Source: CAWJPY01 sp963844865 (GTDB lineage: Bacteria; Acidobacteriota; Thermoanaerobaculia; Thermoanaerobaculales; Sulfomarinibacteraceae). Taken from it: 64,000 bases of DNA. The first letter of the stretch is position 1. Each line of letters opens with the position of its first letter. Both the position numbers and the translations under genes were made by a program. Under the pieces are notes generated by a model that was not told the origin of the DNA, searched no databases, and saw only the letters and a list, made by a program, of their open reading frames with translations. Positions 51,595-60,803 of the stretch are shown piece by piece. Where the stretch lies: the NCBI GenBank assembly GCA_963844865.1, contig CAWJPY010000006.1, forward strand, positions 248,001 through 312,000, written 5' to 3'.

Positions 51595-53598
51595 ATGGAG
51601 AAGGAGCCTCGAGCGTCCCGGCTCCGCGTCCGCTATCTCATACTGATCGACCTGCTGTGTATCGAGGCTTCCCTCCTCGCGAGCTTCGCTCTGCGATTCG
51701 AGACCCTGACGGGCATCTGGGCGCACCTCCGGCCCTGCTGGCCACTGCTCCTGATCATCCCCGCCATCAGGATACCAACCTATCTGAAATCAAGACTTTC
51801 GATGCGGGTGTGGCAGTACGCGAGCCTGGCCGAGCTCAAGCTCATCACGGTGGCCGGCTCCTCGAGCTCGGCCCTCGTCCTGCTCGCGAACTTCGTGGTG
51901 CTGCCCGCTCTCAGTCTCCCCTACTGCCCCTCCGTGAGCGTGATCGTGCTGGAGTCGCTTCTGAGCACGTTCTGCCTGGCAGCAACCCGTCTCATCCTTC
52001 GCGTCCTCGGCGAACGTCTGGCAGCCGAGCAGACGTCCAACCTTCGCCTGTTCGTGCCGACGGAACGCCGTGTTCTGATCGCGGGCGCCGGCGACGCCGG
52101 GTCGATGACCCTGCGCCAGATCCTGCGCACTCCGGAGCTGGGCTGGAAGCCGGTGGGTTTCGTGGACGACGACCCCGCTAAGAGATCCCTCAGCATCCAG
52201 CGGGTTCCGGTGCTGGGCCCCCGCGGGGAGCTTCCCCACATCATCAAGAGGTTCAACGTCGACGAGGTCGTGGTCGCCATGCCCTCTGCGCCGGCCAAGG
52301 TGATCGACGAGATCTATCACATGAGCTCGGCGGCGGATGTGACGACCCGCGTCCTGCCGAGCACGTTCGATCTCCTCTCCGGCACCCTGAGCGTCGACCA
52401 ACTCCGTCAGCTCCGCCAGAACAGCCGCTACGCCCCTGTTGTTCGGCGGGCCGGAATGTCGGAGCTGCCGTCCATACGCAGCATCATGGTCACCGGAGGG
52501 GCGGGCTTCATCGGCGCCAACTTCGTCCACTACATGCTGGAGAACTACTCCGACTACAAGATCCTGGTGTTCGACAAGCTCACCTACGCCGGCAACCCGG
52601 ACAACCTCCTCGGTCTGGGCGAGTCCTTCGGCGACCGCTATGCCTTCTTCAAGGGTGACATCTGTGACTACGGGGCCGTCTCCGAGGCCATGGAAAAGCA
52701 CCAGATCGATGCGATCGTCAACTTCGCTGCAGAGTCACACGTCGATCGCTCCCTCATGGACCCGGACAGCTTCCTCCACACCAATATTCTCGGGACGTAC
52801 ACGCTCCTGAAGGCTGCTCGCCACTTCCGGATCCAGCGGTTCCACCAGGTGTCCACGGACGAGGTGTACGGCCAGGTGATGCGAGGGTCGTTCGCCGAGC
52901 ATGATCCACTGGACACGCGCAGCCCGTACTCCGGCAGCAAGGCATCGGCCGATCTCCTGGTGAACGCCTTCGTCGCCAGCTTCGATCTGCCGGCGACCAT
53001 CACCCGGGGCAGCAACAACATCGGTCCCTACCAGTACCCCGAGAAGGTGCTGCCCCTGTTCGTGACCAGCGCGATGGAGGATCAGCAGCTCCCCGTGTAC
53101 GGAGACGGGGGCTACGTGCGCGACTACCAGTACGTGCTCGACCACTGCAGAGCCATCGACCTCGTGCTGCACGGAGGGGTGCCCGGTGAGGCATACAACG
53201 TGGGGAGCGGCAACGAGGTGTGCGCCCTCGACATGGCCAGGCTCATCCTGGACATGCTCGGAAAGCCACACTCGCTGATCCGGCTCGTGGCCGATCGCCC
53301 GGGCCAGGACCGGCGCTACAGCCTCAACTGCGCCAAGATCCACGCCCTCGGATGGAAGTCGCACTGGAACTTCGAGCAGGCGCTCGAAGAAACAGTCGCC
53401 TGGTACGTGGACAACGAGTGGTGGTGGCGACGGCTGAAGAACTCGGGCTACTGGCGCTACTACGACAGGCAGTACCAGGAGCGGTTGGCGAGGGGGACGC
53501 CCATCGCCCCCGAGGTCCCCCAGAGCCCGGAGAGCGACACGAACGACCTGGAGTCCATCCTGGCGCAGGTGCCGTCCCGCGCGCCGTCCGCCGGATGA
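51595..53598 (+). CDS. Membrane-anchored CapD-N / dTDP-glucose 4,6-dehydratase fusion
   Basis: 667 residues from ATG 51595 (GAGGAGG upstream). Residues 1-145 hold about four membrane helices as in CapD; about 155-260 form the first Rossmann domain (RRVLIAGAGDAGSMTL, VGFVDDDPAKR). From residue 296 a complete RmlB follows: MVTGGAGFIGANFVHYML, AESHVDRSLMDP, VSTDEVYGQ (Thr/Asp/Glu active site near 421-423), Y445-K449 in SPYSGSKAS, and NNIGPYQYPEKVLPL. Normally CapD_N is joined to a CapD-type SDR. Here a soluble-type RmlB has taken that place. It would make a 4-keto-6-deoxyhexose nucleotide at the membrane. Confidence 0.88.
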   Translation: MEKEPRASRLRVRYLILIDLLCIEASLLASFALRFETLTGIWAHLRPCWPLLLIIPAIRIPTYLKSRLSMRVWQYASLAELKLITVAGSSSSALVLLANFVVLPALSLPYCPSVSVIVLESLLSTFCLAATRLILRVLGERLAAEQTSNLRLFVPTERRVLIAGAGDAGSMTLRQILRTPELGWKPVGFVDDDPAKRSLSIQRVPVLGPRGELPHIIKRFNVDEVVVAMPSAPAKVIDEIYHMSSAADVTTRVLPSTFDLLSGTLSVDQLRQLRQNSRYAPVVRRAGMSELPSIRSIMVTGGAGFIGANFVHYMLENYSDYKILVFDKLTYAGNPDNLLGLGESFGDRYAFFKGDICDYGAVSEAMEKHQIDAIVNFAAESHVDRSLMDPDSFLHTNILGTYTLLKAARHFRIQRFHQVSTDEVYGQVMRGSFAEHDPLDTRSPYSGSKASADLLVNAFVASFDLPATITRGSNNIGPYQYPEKVLPLFVTSAMEDQQLPVYGDGGYVRDYQYVLDHCRAIDLVLHGGVPGEAYNVGSGNEVCALDMARLILDMLGKPHSLIRLVADRPGQDRRYSLNCAKIHALGWKSHWNFEQALEETVAWYVDNEWWWRRLKNSGYWRYYDRQYQERLARGTPIAPEVPQSPESDTNDLESILAQVPSRAPSAG

Positions 53599-53607
53599 CG
53601 AGGGTAA

Positions 53608-53622
53608 GAGCCCCATGGGCTC
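53608..53622. terminator. Small hairpin between convergent genes
   Basis: GAGCCC, CAT, GGGCTC lies in the 40-base gap between the converging dehydratase and glycosyltransferase genes. The stem is short and lacks a T-run on either side, so it could be a weak bidirectional terminator at best. Confidence 0.3.
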
Positions 53623-53638
53623 GCGACAGCGAGGGGCA

Positions 53639-54904
53639 TCACGACGCCGCCTCGATGCCCATGGTGCGGTAGAGGGCGAGCTCGAAGTCCTCGAGCAGCC
53701 GCCATCGATCGTAGTGGGTGCGCACATGGTCTCGACCGCGCTCACCCATCGCACGGGCTGAATCGGGGTCTTGCTTCATGCGCAGAAGGGCGTCCGCCAG
53801 CTCGTCGTCCGCCTCCGGCGTGACCACGAGCCCGCCCCCGGACTCGAGCACCAGCTCCGCCGTGTCTCCCATCCCCGCGAACACCATGGGAAGCCCGCTA
53901 CCGAGGTAGTCGAAGGGCTTGTTCCCCAGCACGTATGCCCACAGGGGGTCGCTGTTGAACATGTGGACGCCGACGTTGGCCGCAGACAGGATCGCCGGCA
54001 TGCGGCGGCGCGGCTGGTAGCCGATGAACTGGCAGTTGTCCAGCCCTCGCTTCGCACAGTGTCGCTGGTACTCGGCCTTTCGGTCGCCCTCGCCGATGAT
54101 AGCGAACAGCAGATCCTCGTGGCTGCGCAGCCGCTCGGCAGCCCGCAGCAAAGTGGGGATGTCGTAGGCCTGGGTCAACCCACCGGCGTACACGACCACG
54201 AACCTCTCTCCCCAGCCGAACTCGCTCCGGATGTCCTGGGAGTAGTCGACGCCCGCGAAGACCTCGGGCTCGTAGCCGTTCTTCGCCACCGTGATCTTCT
54301 CGGGAGGACACCCGTCCGCCACCAGGAACTTCTTGATCCCATTGCTCACCGGGATCACGTGATCGCTCCTCCGGGCGAGCTGCTTCTCCAGGCCCTTCGC
54401 GATCCTGGCAAACACGCTCGAACGCACGTACTTCGTCGACTTGAGATTGTCGGCAAGGAGGTCCCTGACCTCGAACGCCACCGGCCATCGGCGAAGCCGA
54501 CCCACGACGAAGCCGAAGAACGGGGCCACCGCCGGTGGGTAGGCGACGACCATCGCGTCGATCCCTCGAACGGTCAGTGCCCGCAGACTGCTCAGGAGAG
54601 CGAACACCACTTCGAACGTGAGGCGGTGCCCGGCGCTGCGGCGGAAGTGGGTGAGACTGCGCACTCGGATCAGCCGGACGCCCTCCACATATGAGGTCGC
54701 GAAGACCCGACCGCGCATCTCGGGAAAGAGATCGCCGCTGCGGAGGTCCACGCCGGGTGCGAGCACGGTGACGTCGTGCCCCCGGTGCGCCAGGAACCGG
54801 CCGATCTGCCACGACCGGAGACTGCTGGCCTGGTCCAGGGTGTTGAAGTGCGGAAAGAGCAGCAGCACCTTCAACGGTCGCAGCGAGGGATCATCGCCGG
54901 TCAC
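53639..54904 (-). CDS. Glycosyltransferase family 4 (WbuB-like)
   Basis: 421 residues. GT-B fold: N-terminal domain with LLLFPHFNTLDQASSLRSWQ and the GT4 segment EVRDLLADNLKS. The C-terminal nucleotide-sugar domain has VVVYAGGLTQAYDIPTLL, FIGYQPRRRMPAILSAANV and KPFDYLGSGLPMVFAGMG. It resembles WbuB-type transferases that add N-acetyl-L-fucosamine or similar sugars. ATG 54904 overlaps the wecB stop (ATGA). It is the last gene of the minus-strand glycan operon. Confidence 0.85.
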   Translation of the reverse strand: MTGDDPSLRPLKVLLLFPHFNTLDQASSLRSWQIGRFLAHRGHDVTVLAPGVDLRSGDLFPEMRGRVFATSYVEGVRLIRVRSLTHFRRSAGHRLTFEVVFALLSSLRALTVRGIDAMVVAYPPAVAPFFGFVVGRLRRWPVAFEVRDLLADNLKSTKYVRSSVFARIAKGLEKQLARRSDHVIPVSNGIKKFLVADGCPPEKITVAKNGYEPEVFAGVDYSQDIRSEFGWGERFVVVYAGGLTQAYDIPTLLRAAERLRSHEDLLFAIIGEGDRKAEYQRHCAKRGLDNCQFIGYQPRRRMPAILSAANVGVHMFNSDPLWAYVLGNKPFDYLGSGLPMVFAGMGDTAELVLESGGGLVVTPEADDELADALLRMKQDPDSARAMGERGRDHVRTHYDRWRLLEDFELALYRTMGIEAAS

Positions 54905-56091
54905 GGCTCGAGGCCCACCGGAGGCTGGTCGAGCCTGACGCCCTCAGAGAGAACCCGCTCGACGACATCGACGATCCGTCGCGCGGCGTGCCCGTCGCCG
55001 AAGGGGTTCGGCCACCCCTTGGGGGCATCCGCCATGTGCTTGACGCCGTCCACGATGCCTTGCGGGTCGACACCCACGATCCTGTTGGCGCCCACCTGCA
55101 CGGTCTCCGGTCGCTCCGTGTTGTCCCGCAAGGTCACGCATGGCACCTGGAGGATGCAGCTCTCCTCCTGGAGCCCCCCGCTGTCCGTCATGACCACCTT
55201 CGCCCCCTCGACCAGCATCAGGAAATCGAGGTAGCCGAAAGGCTCGACCACACGGAGATCCCCCGATCCGACGTCGAGGGCGCCCTCGAGCCCGAACTCA
55301 CGCAACCGATTGCGCGTCCTCGGGTGGAGGGGAAGGACCAGCGGCAGGGGGACCTCCGCCGCCACCCTCGCGATGCCGGCGAGCGCCGCTTCCAGGCGCT
55401 GGCGGCTGTCGACGTTCTCCTCCCGGTGCACGGTGCAGATGATGTACTCGCCCCTCTGGAGGCCGAGCCGCCCGAGAACGCCGGATCTCCGCCGCGCGAT
55501 CTCCAGGTTGTCGAAGAGCGCGTCAACCACTGTGTTGCCGGTCAGGTGGATCTCACCGCGGACGTGATCGGCCGTGAGGTTCCTGCACGCCTCTTCGGTG
55601 GGTGCGAACAGGAGCTCACAGGTGTGGTCGAGGATGATCCGGTTGTGCTCCTCCGGCATCGACCAGTCACCGCTGCGAAGCCCCGACTCCACGTGTCCGA
55701 CCACCATGCGCAGCTTGCGGGCCGCCAGCCCGGCCGCCAGGTTGGTGTTGGCGTCGCCACACACCAGCACGACCATGGGGCGACCCTCAAGGAGCACTCG
55801 CTCGACTCCTCGGATCATCTCGGCGGTCTGCTCGCCGTGGAAGTAGCAGTCCTTGACCCTGTCCAGGCGGTACCGTGGCGGCGCCAGCCCCAGGTCCCGA
55901 AAGAACACGTCGTCCATCTCCGGTGAGTAGTGCTGCCCGGTGTGGATGACGAAGTGCTCCAGGTCGCGGCGGCCGAGCTCGCGAATCAGCGGCGACATCT
56001 TGATGATGCCCGGCCGGGTCCCCACGACCACCGCCACCGAGCGCATGAGGTCGTCTTGCGACAAGACCTTGAGGTCGTGTCGTTGTGCCAT
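54901..56091 (-). CDS. wecB: UDP-N-acetylglucosamine 2-epimerase (non-hydrolysing)
   Basis: 396 residues; ATG 56091 is chosen because GAAGGAGA lies 7 bases upstream. Motifs of the family: VGTRPGIIKMSPLIREL, HTGQHYSPEMDDVFF, GDANTNLAAGLAARKL, GHVESGLRSGDWSMPEEHNR, ICTVHREENVDS and MTDSGGLQEESCILQVPCVTL. It interconverts UDP-GlcNAc and UDP-ManNAc, or a related 2,6-dideoxy sugar (compare WbjD/FnlC). A non-hydrolysing epimerase with a WbuB-like transferase suggests an amino-deoxy sugar in the repeat unit. Confidence 0.9.
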   Translation of the reverse strand: MAQRHDLKVLSQDDLMRSVAVVVGTRPGIIKMSPLIRELGRRDLEHFVIHTGQHYSPEMDDVFFRDLGLAPPRYRLDRVKDCYFHGEQTAEMIRGVERVLLEGRPMVVLVCGDANTNLAAGLAARKLRMVVGHVESGLRSGDWSMPEEHNRIILDHTCELLFAPTEEACRNLTADHVRGEIHLTGNTVVDALFDNLEIARRRSGVLGRLGLQRGEYIICTVHREENVDSRQRLEAALAGIARVAAEVPLPLVLPLHPRTRNRLREFGLEGALDVGSGDLRVVEPFGYLDFLMLVEGAKVVMTDSGGLQEESCILQVPCVTLRDNTERPETVQVGANRIVGVDPQGIVDGVKHMADAPKGWPNPFGDGHAARRIVDVVERVLSEGVRLDQPPVGLEP

Positions 56092-56203
56092 CGTGCCATC
56101 TCCTTCAAGTCCGGCTCTCTGCACGGCCGCCTCCGGCCGCCATCCCTGGGTGCACACCACTCGTCACGGTTGGAGAGGAGGGACGTGCGAACGTTTCGTC
56201 GCA

Positions 56204-57718
56204 TCAGTGCACATCACGGCCGGCGACTCGAACGCTTTCATCTGCGACCCCCCCCCGTCCCATATCGCCCAGGGCATACGATACGACACCCAGGAGCACT
56301 CCGGCGAGCGCGCCGTGGGGGTGTTGGAAGATCACTCCCGCCGTGCCGGACTGAGCGAGCAATGACAACGTCCCCCCGAGCCCGGCCACGCACAGCGCCT
56401 CGGACCACTCCGAGGTGAAGCGGCCGCGCCGGCGCCAGTACAGAGCGCCCACCATCAGCAGGCCGAGCGCGAACGTGGCGATGGCGAGCAGACCGCCCCG
56501 GTAGGCCAGCCCCAGGAATGCGTTGTGGAAGAAATGCTTGAAGTCCAGCGTCCCACGGTCGAATCCGAAGTACAGGCTGCCCAAGCCCATGCCCAACGCA
56601 GGGTGCGCGCGAAGCGCTTCACCAGTCACGTCGTACTCGCGGAGCCTGCTCACGCGTCCTATGTTGTCCTGGTCCTCTAACTGCTGCACGGTGTGCGTCA
56701 CTCGGTCGCGGACCAGCTCGGCCGCCGAGTGGCCCTTGAAGAGCGGCAGGAAGCCGAGCGGCACGAGGACGCCAGCCACCAGGACACTGATCAGCCCCGC
56801 ACGGAGCATGCGGCCGAAGTTCCACGATCGACGACCCAGAAACAGGACCGCGACCGTCGCGAGTGCTGCGCCGAACCAACAGGTCCGCTTCCACGAAACG
56901 ATGACGTTGATCACCGTGAACAGGATGGTCAGGCGGAGCAACAGGGGCCAGACGCCGGACCCTGATCTCTTCGACGTCACGGGCAGAACCGCGACCAACA
57001 CCGGGAGCAGGGCCGCGGGAAACGTGCCCGAGGCGCGCAGGAGATCCAGGGTGCCCACCCCTGCCACCCCCAGGCCCCAGACCCCGTGGAGACCATGCAC
57101 CAAGCCCATGCCGGAGACCAAGACCAGCCCCGTGACGGTGACCGTCGACAGCGCGTAGACGACGAGCGCGGCCTTGAGCATGGCGCCGTTCGTCTTGCAG
57201 CCTCGCAAAAGCACGGACGTCACGAGCGCAAACGCCGGCAGCTCGGCGAAGTGGGCGAGGTCCGCTGCCAGGTACCGGACGCTGCTCCCTCGCGCGAGAC
57301 CGACGCCCAGCGCGACCAGCACCGCCAGGAGGAAGGGGACCCACACCATCGCCACGCCAGGGCTGAGCCGCAGTTCACGGAGCGCGGCGTGAAGGAGGAT
57401 CCCCAGTAGCACCGCAGTCAGACCGGCGAACGTCACCGCGTAGCTGGCCGGCATGAGGTTCTGACGGAGGAAGAGGGTCGAAGGGTTGTACCAGAACGCG
57501 AACGCGAACAACAGACCCAGCCAGGGCCGCCACAGCGCCAGGACCAGGCTTACAGCGCCCAGCATCGCGGCGCCGACCACGACCAGCTCGCGGCTGGTGA
57601 GGGCGGCGGCGAGCCATCCCACCACGAGCCAGGCGCCACAGGCAATGGCAACGAGGAGGACAGGGCCCGGCCCCCGCTCGCGGAGACGGCCGGCTGCTGG
57701 AGACTCGATGCTCATCAT
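56204..57718 (-). CDS. O-antigen polymerase/ligase-like membrane protein (second copy)
   Basis: 504 residues with about twelve helices. The Wzy/WaaL signature region is DFKHFFHNAFLGLAYRGGLLAI, preceded by the periplasmic loop holding YDVTGEALRAHPALGMGLGS. It is not closely similar to the 46.4 kb protein. It overlaps the flippase stop by four bases and probably is the Wzy polymerase of the minus-strand operon, leaving the other as ligase, or the reverse. Confidence 0.78.
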   Translation of the reverse strand: MMSIESPAAGRLRERGPGPVLLVAIACGAWLVVGWLAAALTSRELVVVGAAMLGAVSLVLALWRPWLGLLFAFAFWYNPSTLFLRQNLMPASYAVTFAGLTAVLLGILLHAALRELRLSPGVAMVWVPFLLAVLVALGVGLARGSSVRYLAADLAHFAELPAFALVTSVLLRGCKTNGAMLKAALVVYALSTVTVTGLVLVSGMGLVHGLHGVWGLGVAGVGTLDLLRASGTFPAALLPVLVAVLPVTSKRSGSGVWPLLLRLTILFTVINVIVSWKRTCWFGAALATVAVLFLGRRSWNFGRMLRAGLISVLVAGVLVPLGFLPLFKGHSAAELVRDRVTHTVQQLEDQDNIGRVSRLREYDVTGEALRAHPALGMGLGSLYFGFDRGTLDFKHFFHNAFLGLAYRGGLLAIATFALGLLMVGALYWRRRGRFTSEWSEALCVAGLGGTLSLLAQSGTAGVIFQHPHGALAGVLLGVVSYALGDMGRGGVADESVRVAGRDVH

Positions 57719-59298
57719 CCGGTCCGACCGCGAATCATCGCACCGAGAGCACGCAGCTCCCGGCCACCCAGGACGAGCGTGGCTGCAAGGTACACCGAAG
57801 ATGCGACCGCGAGGCAGATCAGGAGCCTCACACCCTCACCGACGGTCGGGAGCTCCGAGCTGGTGATACGCCACAGGAGCACCAACACGACGTACATGGC
57901 AGCGCCCGCGATCAGGAACTCGAAAAGGTCCCTCGGCAGTCTGGTCAGGGCGCGCCATCCCATCGTCAGACCCACGCCCACGAGGAGGCTGGCCGCCGTG
58001 ACGATGGTGCCGATGCCGGTGCCCAGCGCGACCGCCTCGGCACCTCCGTGCCGGATGGTTGCCACCGTGAGGGCCGTCTGGACGACCAGCCCGAGCACCA
58101 CCGCGATGTTGGGCGCCGCGGTGCGCCGGATCGCGAAGAAGAACTGGGCCAGCACGATGGTCAGCCCGCCCCCGACCATCATCAGCACGTACATCTCGAG
58201 GAGCTTGCCGGTGGCAGCGCTGTCCGTCGCGGTGAAGACGCCCCGTTGCAGCAGAAGCGAGACCGTCGGCTCGGCGCCCACGAGAAACGCCGCGACGAAG
58301 GGCATCACCGCGAACAGGAACAGCCGGATGGAGTCGCGCAACGCACCGATCGCCTTGGAATGATCCCCCTTGGCCCAGTATCGCGCCAGCACCGTCAGAT
58401 AAACGGTCCCGATGGCGTTGGCCACGATGAGCATGGGGGCGGAAGCGATGCGGAGGGCGTAGTTGAGGTGGGAAAGTGCGCCCGCCGCCAGAAACGAGCC
58501 GAACTGACGCTCGAGGACGTAGCGGCCGAACAGCAGGAGGTTGGAGAAACAGATCGGTACAACCAGCAGGACGGTAGTCAGCACTCCTGGCGCGCGGAGG
58601 CTCAGGGAGGGGACCAGACCCCGGAGCTCGCGCCATGCAAACGGCACCAGAATGCCGAGCTGCAGCACGGCCCCCAATGTCCATCCGATAGCAACACTCT
58701 TCACTCCGAGCGTGCGCCAGCCGACGATGACGCTGCAGATGATGGTGATGTTGATGACGGCGACCCGGGCGCTGGGCACGCCGAACCGGCCGCCGTACTG
58801 CATCAGGGCGGCGAGGATAGCGGCGGAGGTGCTGAACAGGACCACCGGCATCATGACCCGGAGGAGGTGAGCGGCTAGGGCGAGTCGGTACGCCTCCAAC
58901 CCGGGCGCGAGCACGGTCAGGATCGGTCCGGGAAACGCCGCCCCCAGGAGTGTGATCCCCACGAGAACGAGGACAATCCACGAGGCGACGACGCTGAAGG
59001 CCCGCCGACCGTCGTGATCCAGCTTCCCGTCGGGGCCGGCAAGCTGGGCGAGGGCAGGCACCAGCGCGACCACGAGGCCGGACGCCAGCGCGTAGATCAC
59101 GATCTCCGGCAGGGTCCGCGCGGCCACCAGGGCGTCCACATCCGCCCCTGCACCAAGCAGGGGCGCGACCACGAGGTCGCGCGCCATGCCGCTCACACGT
59201 CCGACGAGGATCACGGCGAACACCACTGCCGCCGATGCCGCCGCACTCTTCGCGATGCGGCCGACAGGGGTCGCTTCGCGGCGCGCGCCTCCGGTCAT
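57715..59298 (-). CDS. Lipid-linked glycan flippase (MurJ/MVF family)
   Basis: 527 residues from ATG 59298; a TTG at 59316 is possible but less likely. About fourteen helices. The N-terminal GRVSGMARDLVVAPLLGAGADVDAL, LPEIVIYALASGLVVALVPAL and RVMMPVVLFSTSAAILAAL match MurJ-like MOP-superfamily exporters. In a polysaccharide operon such proteins act as Wzx, moving undecaprenyl-linked repeat units to the periplasm. A housekeeping MurJ would normally be elsewhere. It starts 25 bases after the sulfoquinovose synthase homologue. Confidence 0.85.
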   Translation of the reverse strand: MTGGARREATPVGRIAKSAAASAAVVFAVILVGRVSGMARDLVVAPLLGAGADVDALVAARTLPEIVIYALASGLVVALVPALAQLAGPDGKLDHDGRRAFSVVASWIVLVLVGITLLGAAFPGPILTVLAPGLEAYRLALAAHLLRVMMPVVLFSTSAAILAALMQYGGRFGVPSARVAVINITIICSVIVGWRTLGVKSVAIGWTLGAVLQLGILVPFAWRELRGLVPSLSLRAPGVLTTVLLVVPICFSNLLLFGRYVLERQFGSFLAAGALSHLNYALRIASAPMLIVANAIGTVYLTVLARYWAKGDHSKAIGALRDSIRLFLFAVMPFVAAFLVGAEPTVSLLLQRGVFTATDSAATGKLLEMYVLMMVGGGLTIVLAQFFFAIRRTAAPNIAVVLGLVVQTALTVATIRHGGAEAVALGTGIGTIVTAASLLVGVGLTMGWRALTRLPRDLFEFLIAGAAMYVVLVLLWRITSSELPTVGEGVRLLICLAVASSVYLAATLVLGGRELRALGAMIRGRTG

Positions 59299-59323
59299 CG
59301 GGCCACCACCCACCAACGATCCC

Positions 59324-60507
59324 TCAGAGGAAGCTGCACCGCCGGCGCGACCCGTCCCAGCGGATGTCGGGGCGGAGCGCCTCGCGGCGCGCGTCGATGC
59401 GGCCCCGGTACTTCATCAGGTCCTTGAACATGGTGCGGAGCTCCGCCTCCATGTCCGTCGTGGGCTCGTAGCCGAGGTCGAGCAGGTGCTTGTGGTCGGG
59501 GTTGTAGTAGTGCTCTTCCGCTTCGTTGCGCGGGTTTTCCACGTTGCGGATGGCGACATCGAGCCCGAGCTCGGTTCCGACCTTCCGCACCTGCTCGGCC
59601 AGCTCGTTGACACCGTAGACCTCCTCGAACTGGTTGAAGACGCGGTGTTCGCCGTGCTTGGCCGGGTTCTCGATCGGCCAGCGTGAAGCACTGCATCGAG
59701 TCGCGGAGCGCAAGGAAGCCACGGCGCTGCTTGCCCTTGCCGAACGGCGTGAGCGGCTCGCCAACGACGGCCTGGGCGCAGAAGCGGTTGATGGCCGTGC
59801 CGAAGCACTGGTCGAAGTCGAAGCGCGTGAGCAGCCGGTCGTCGTCGCCCATGGCGTCGATGCGCGTGCCGTACACCACGCCCTGCATGATGTCGGTGGC
59901 GCGCAGCCCCCACAGCCGGCAGGCCATGATCGACGTTGTCCGTGTCGTGGACCTTGGTCTGGTGGTACCAGGAGCCGGCCTGGCGGGGGAACAGCAGCGT
60001 GTCGGTGCGACCGCGGTACTCGATCTCGAAGAAGCCCTCGGGAATGTCGAGGTTCGGCGTGCCGTACTCGCCCATGCTGCCGAGCTTGACCAGGTGGGCC
60101 CGGGCAGTGATGTCCTGCATCGCGAACAGCATGTTCAGCGTGCCGATGATGTTGTTCGTGTGCGTGAACGCGGCGTGGTGCACGTCGATCATGGAGTACG
60201 GCGCCGACGGCATCTCGCCCAGGTGCACGACGCAGTCCGGCTTGAATGCCGGAAGATGTTCTGCACGAAGTGCGGGTCGGTGAGGTCGCCCTGAAAGAAC
60301 TGGAGATTCTCGCCGAAGTTCTCGCGAAAGGCCTCGAGCCGATCGGTCATGCGCGGGATGGGGATCGCCGACTGCGAGCCCACCTCGCGCGACCCAGTCG
60401 CGCCGCGAGGTAGCGTCGGCGCCGGCGACCTTGTGGCCGCGCCTGACGAGGTGCTGCGCGAGCGACCAGCCCAGGTAGCCGTCCACACCGGTGATCAGAA
60501 CCCTCAT
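59324..60507 (-). CDS. UDP-sulfoquinovose synthase homologue (SQD1/SqdB/Agl3), frame broken
   Basis: About 393 residues after correction. ATG 60507 follows AAGGAGG. The sequence tracks SQD1 along its length: MRVLITGVDGYLGWSLAQHL, CVVHLGEMPSAPYSMIDVHH, NNIIGTLNMLFAMQD, VKLGSMGEYGTPNLDIPEG (Ser for the usual active-site Thr), WYHQTKVHDTDN with catalytic Tyr and Lys, GVVYGTRIDA, RVFNQFEEVYGVNELAEQV and PRNEAEEHYYNPDHKHLLDL. The family makes UDP-sulfoquinovose from UDP-glucose and sulfite. Extra bases lie near 60390, 59931 and 59675, and one is missing near 60250; the length agrees. First gene of the minus-strand glycan operon. Confidence 0.85.
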
Positions 60508-60803
60508 CGATCCTCCTTGTCCTCGTGCGACGCTGCGGCGCCGTTCGCTCGTCAGCACTCTCGCAGGCGGGCCCGGACTCGCCGTGAACAGTCGCAATCG
60601 CGGCCCACTCTACACAGCCTTGCACGCATCTCACAAGTTCGTGCCTCCACGTCGTACGTGGGTCCTCTCTCATCGGCGGACGCGGGTGCGGCAGTCAACC
60701 ACGAAGGCGGCTCTGTTTCCGTGGGAGAATTCCCCGAGAACAGGGGAGGCGGTGGCAGAGGAAGAGTCGGGAGTCGCGATGACTCCGAAATCGGAGGCAT
60801 GTA

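Noticed and set aside
59324..60507. Standard sulfolipid (SQDG) pathway
   Set aside because: No SqdX/SqdD-type glycosyltransferase or lipid gene nearby; neighbours are a flippase and polymerase.
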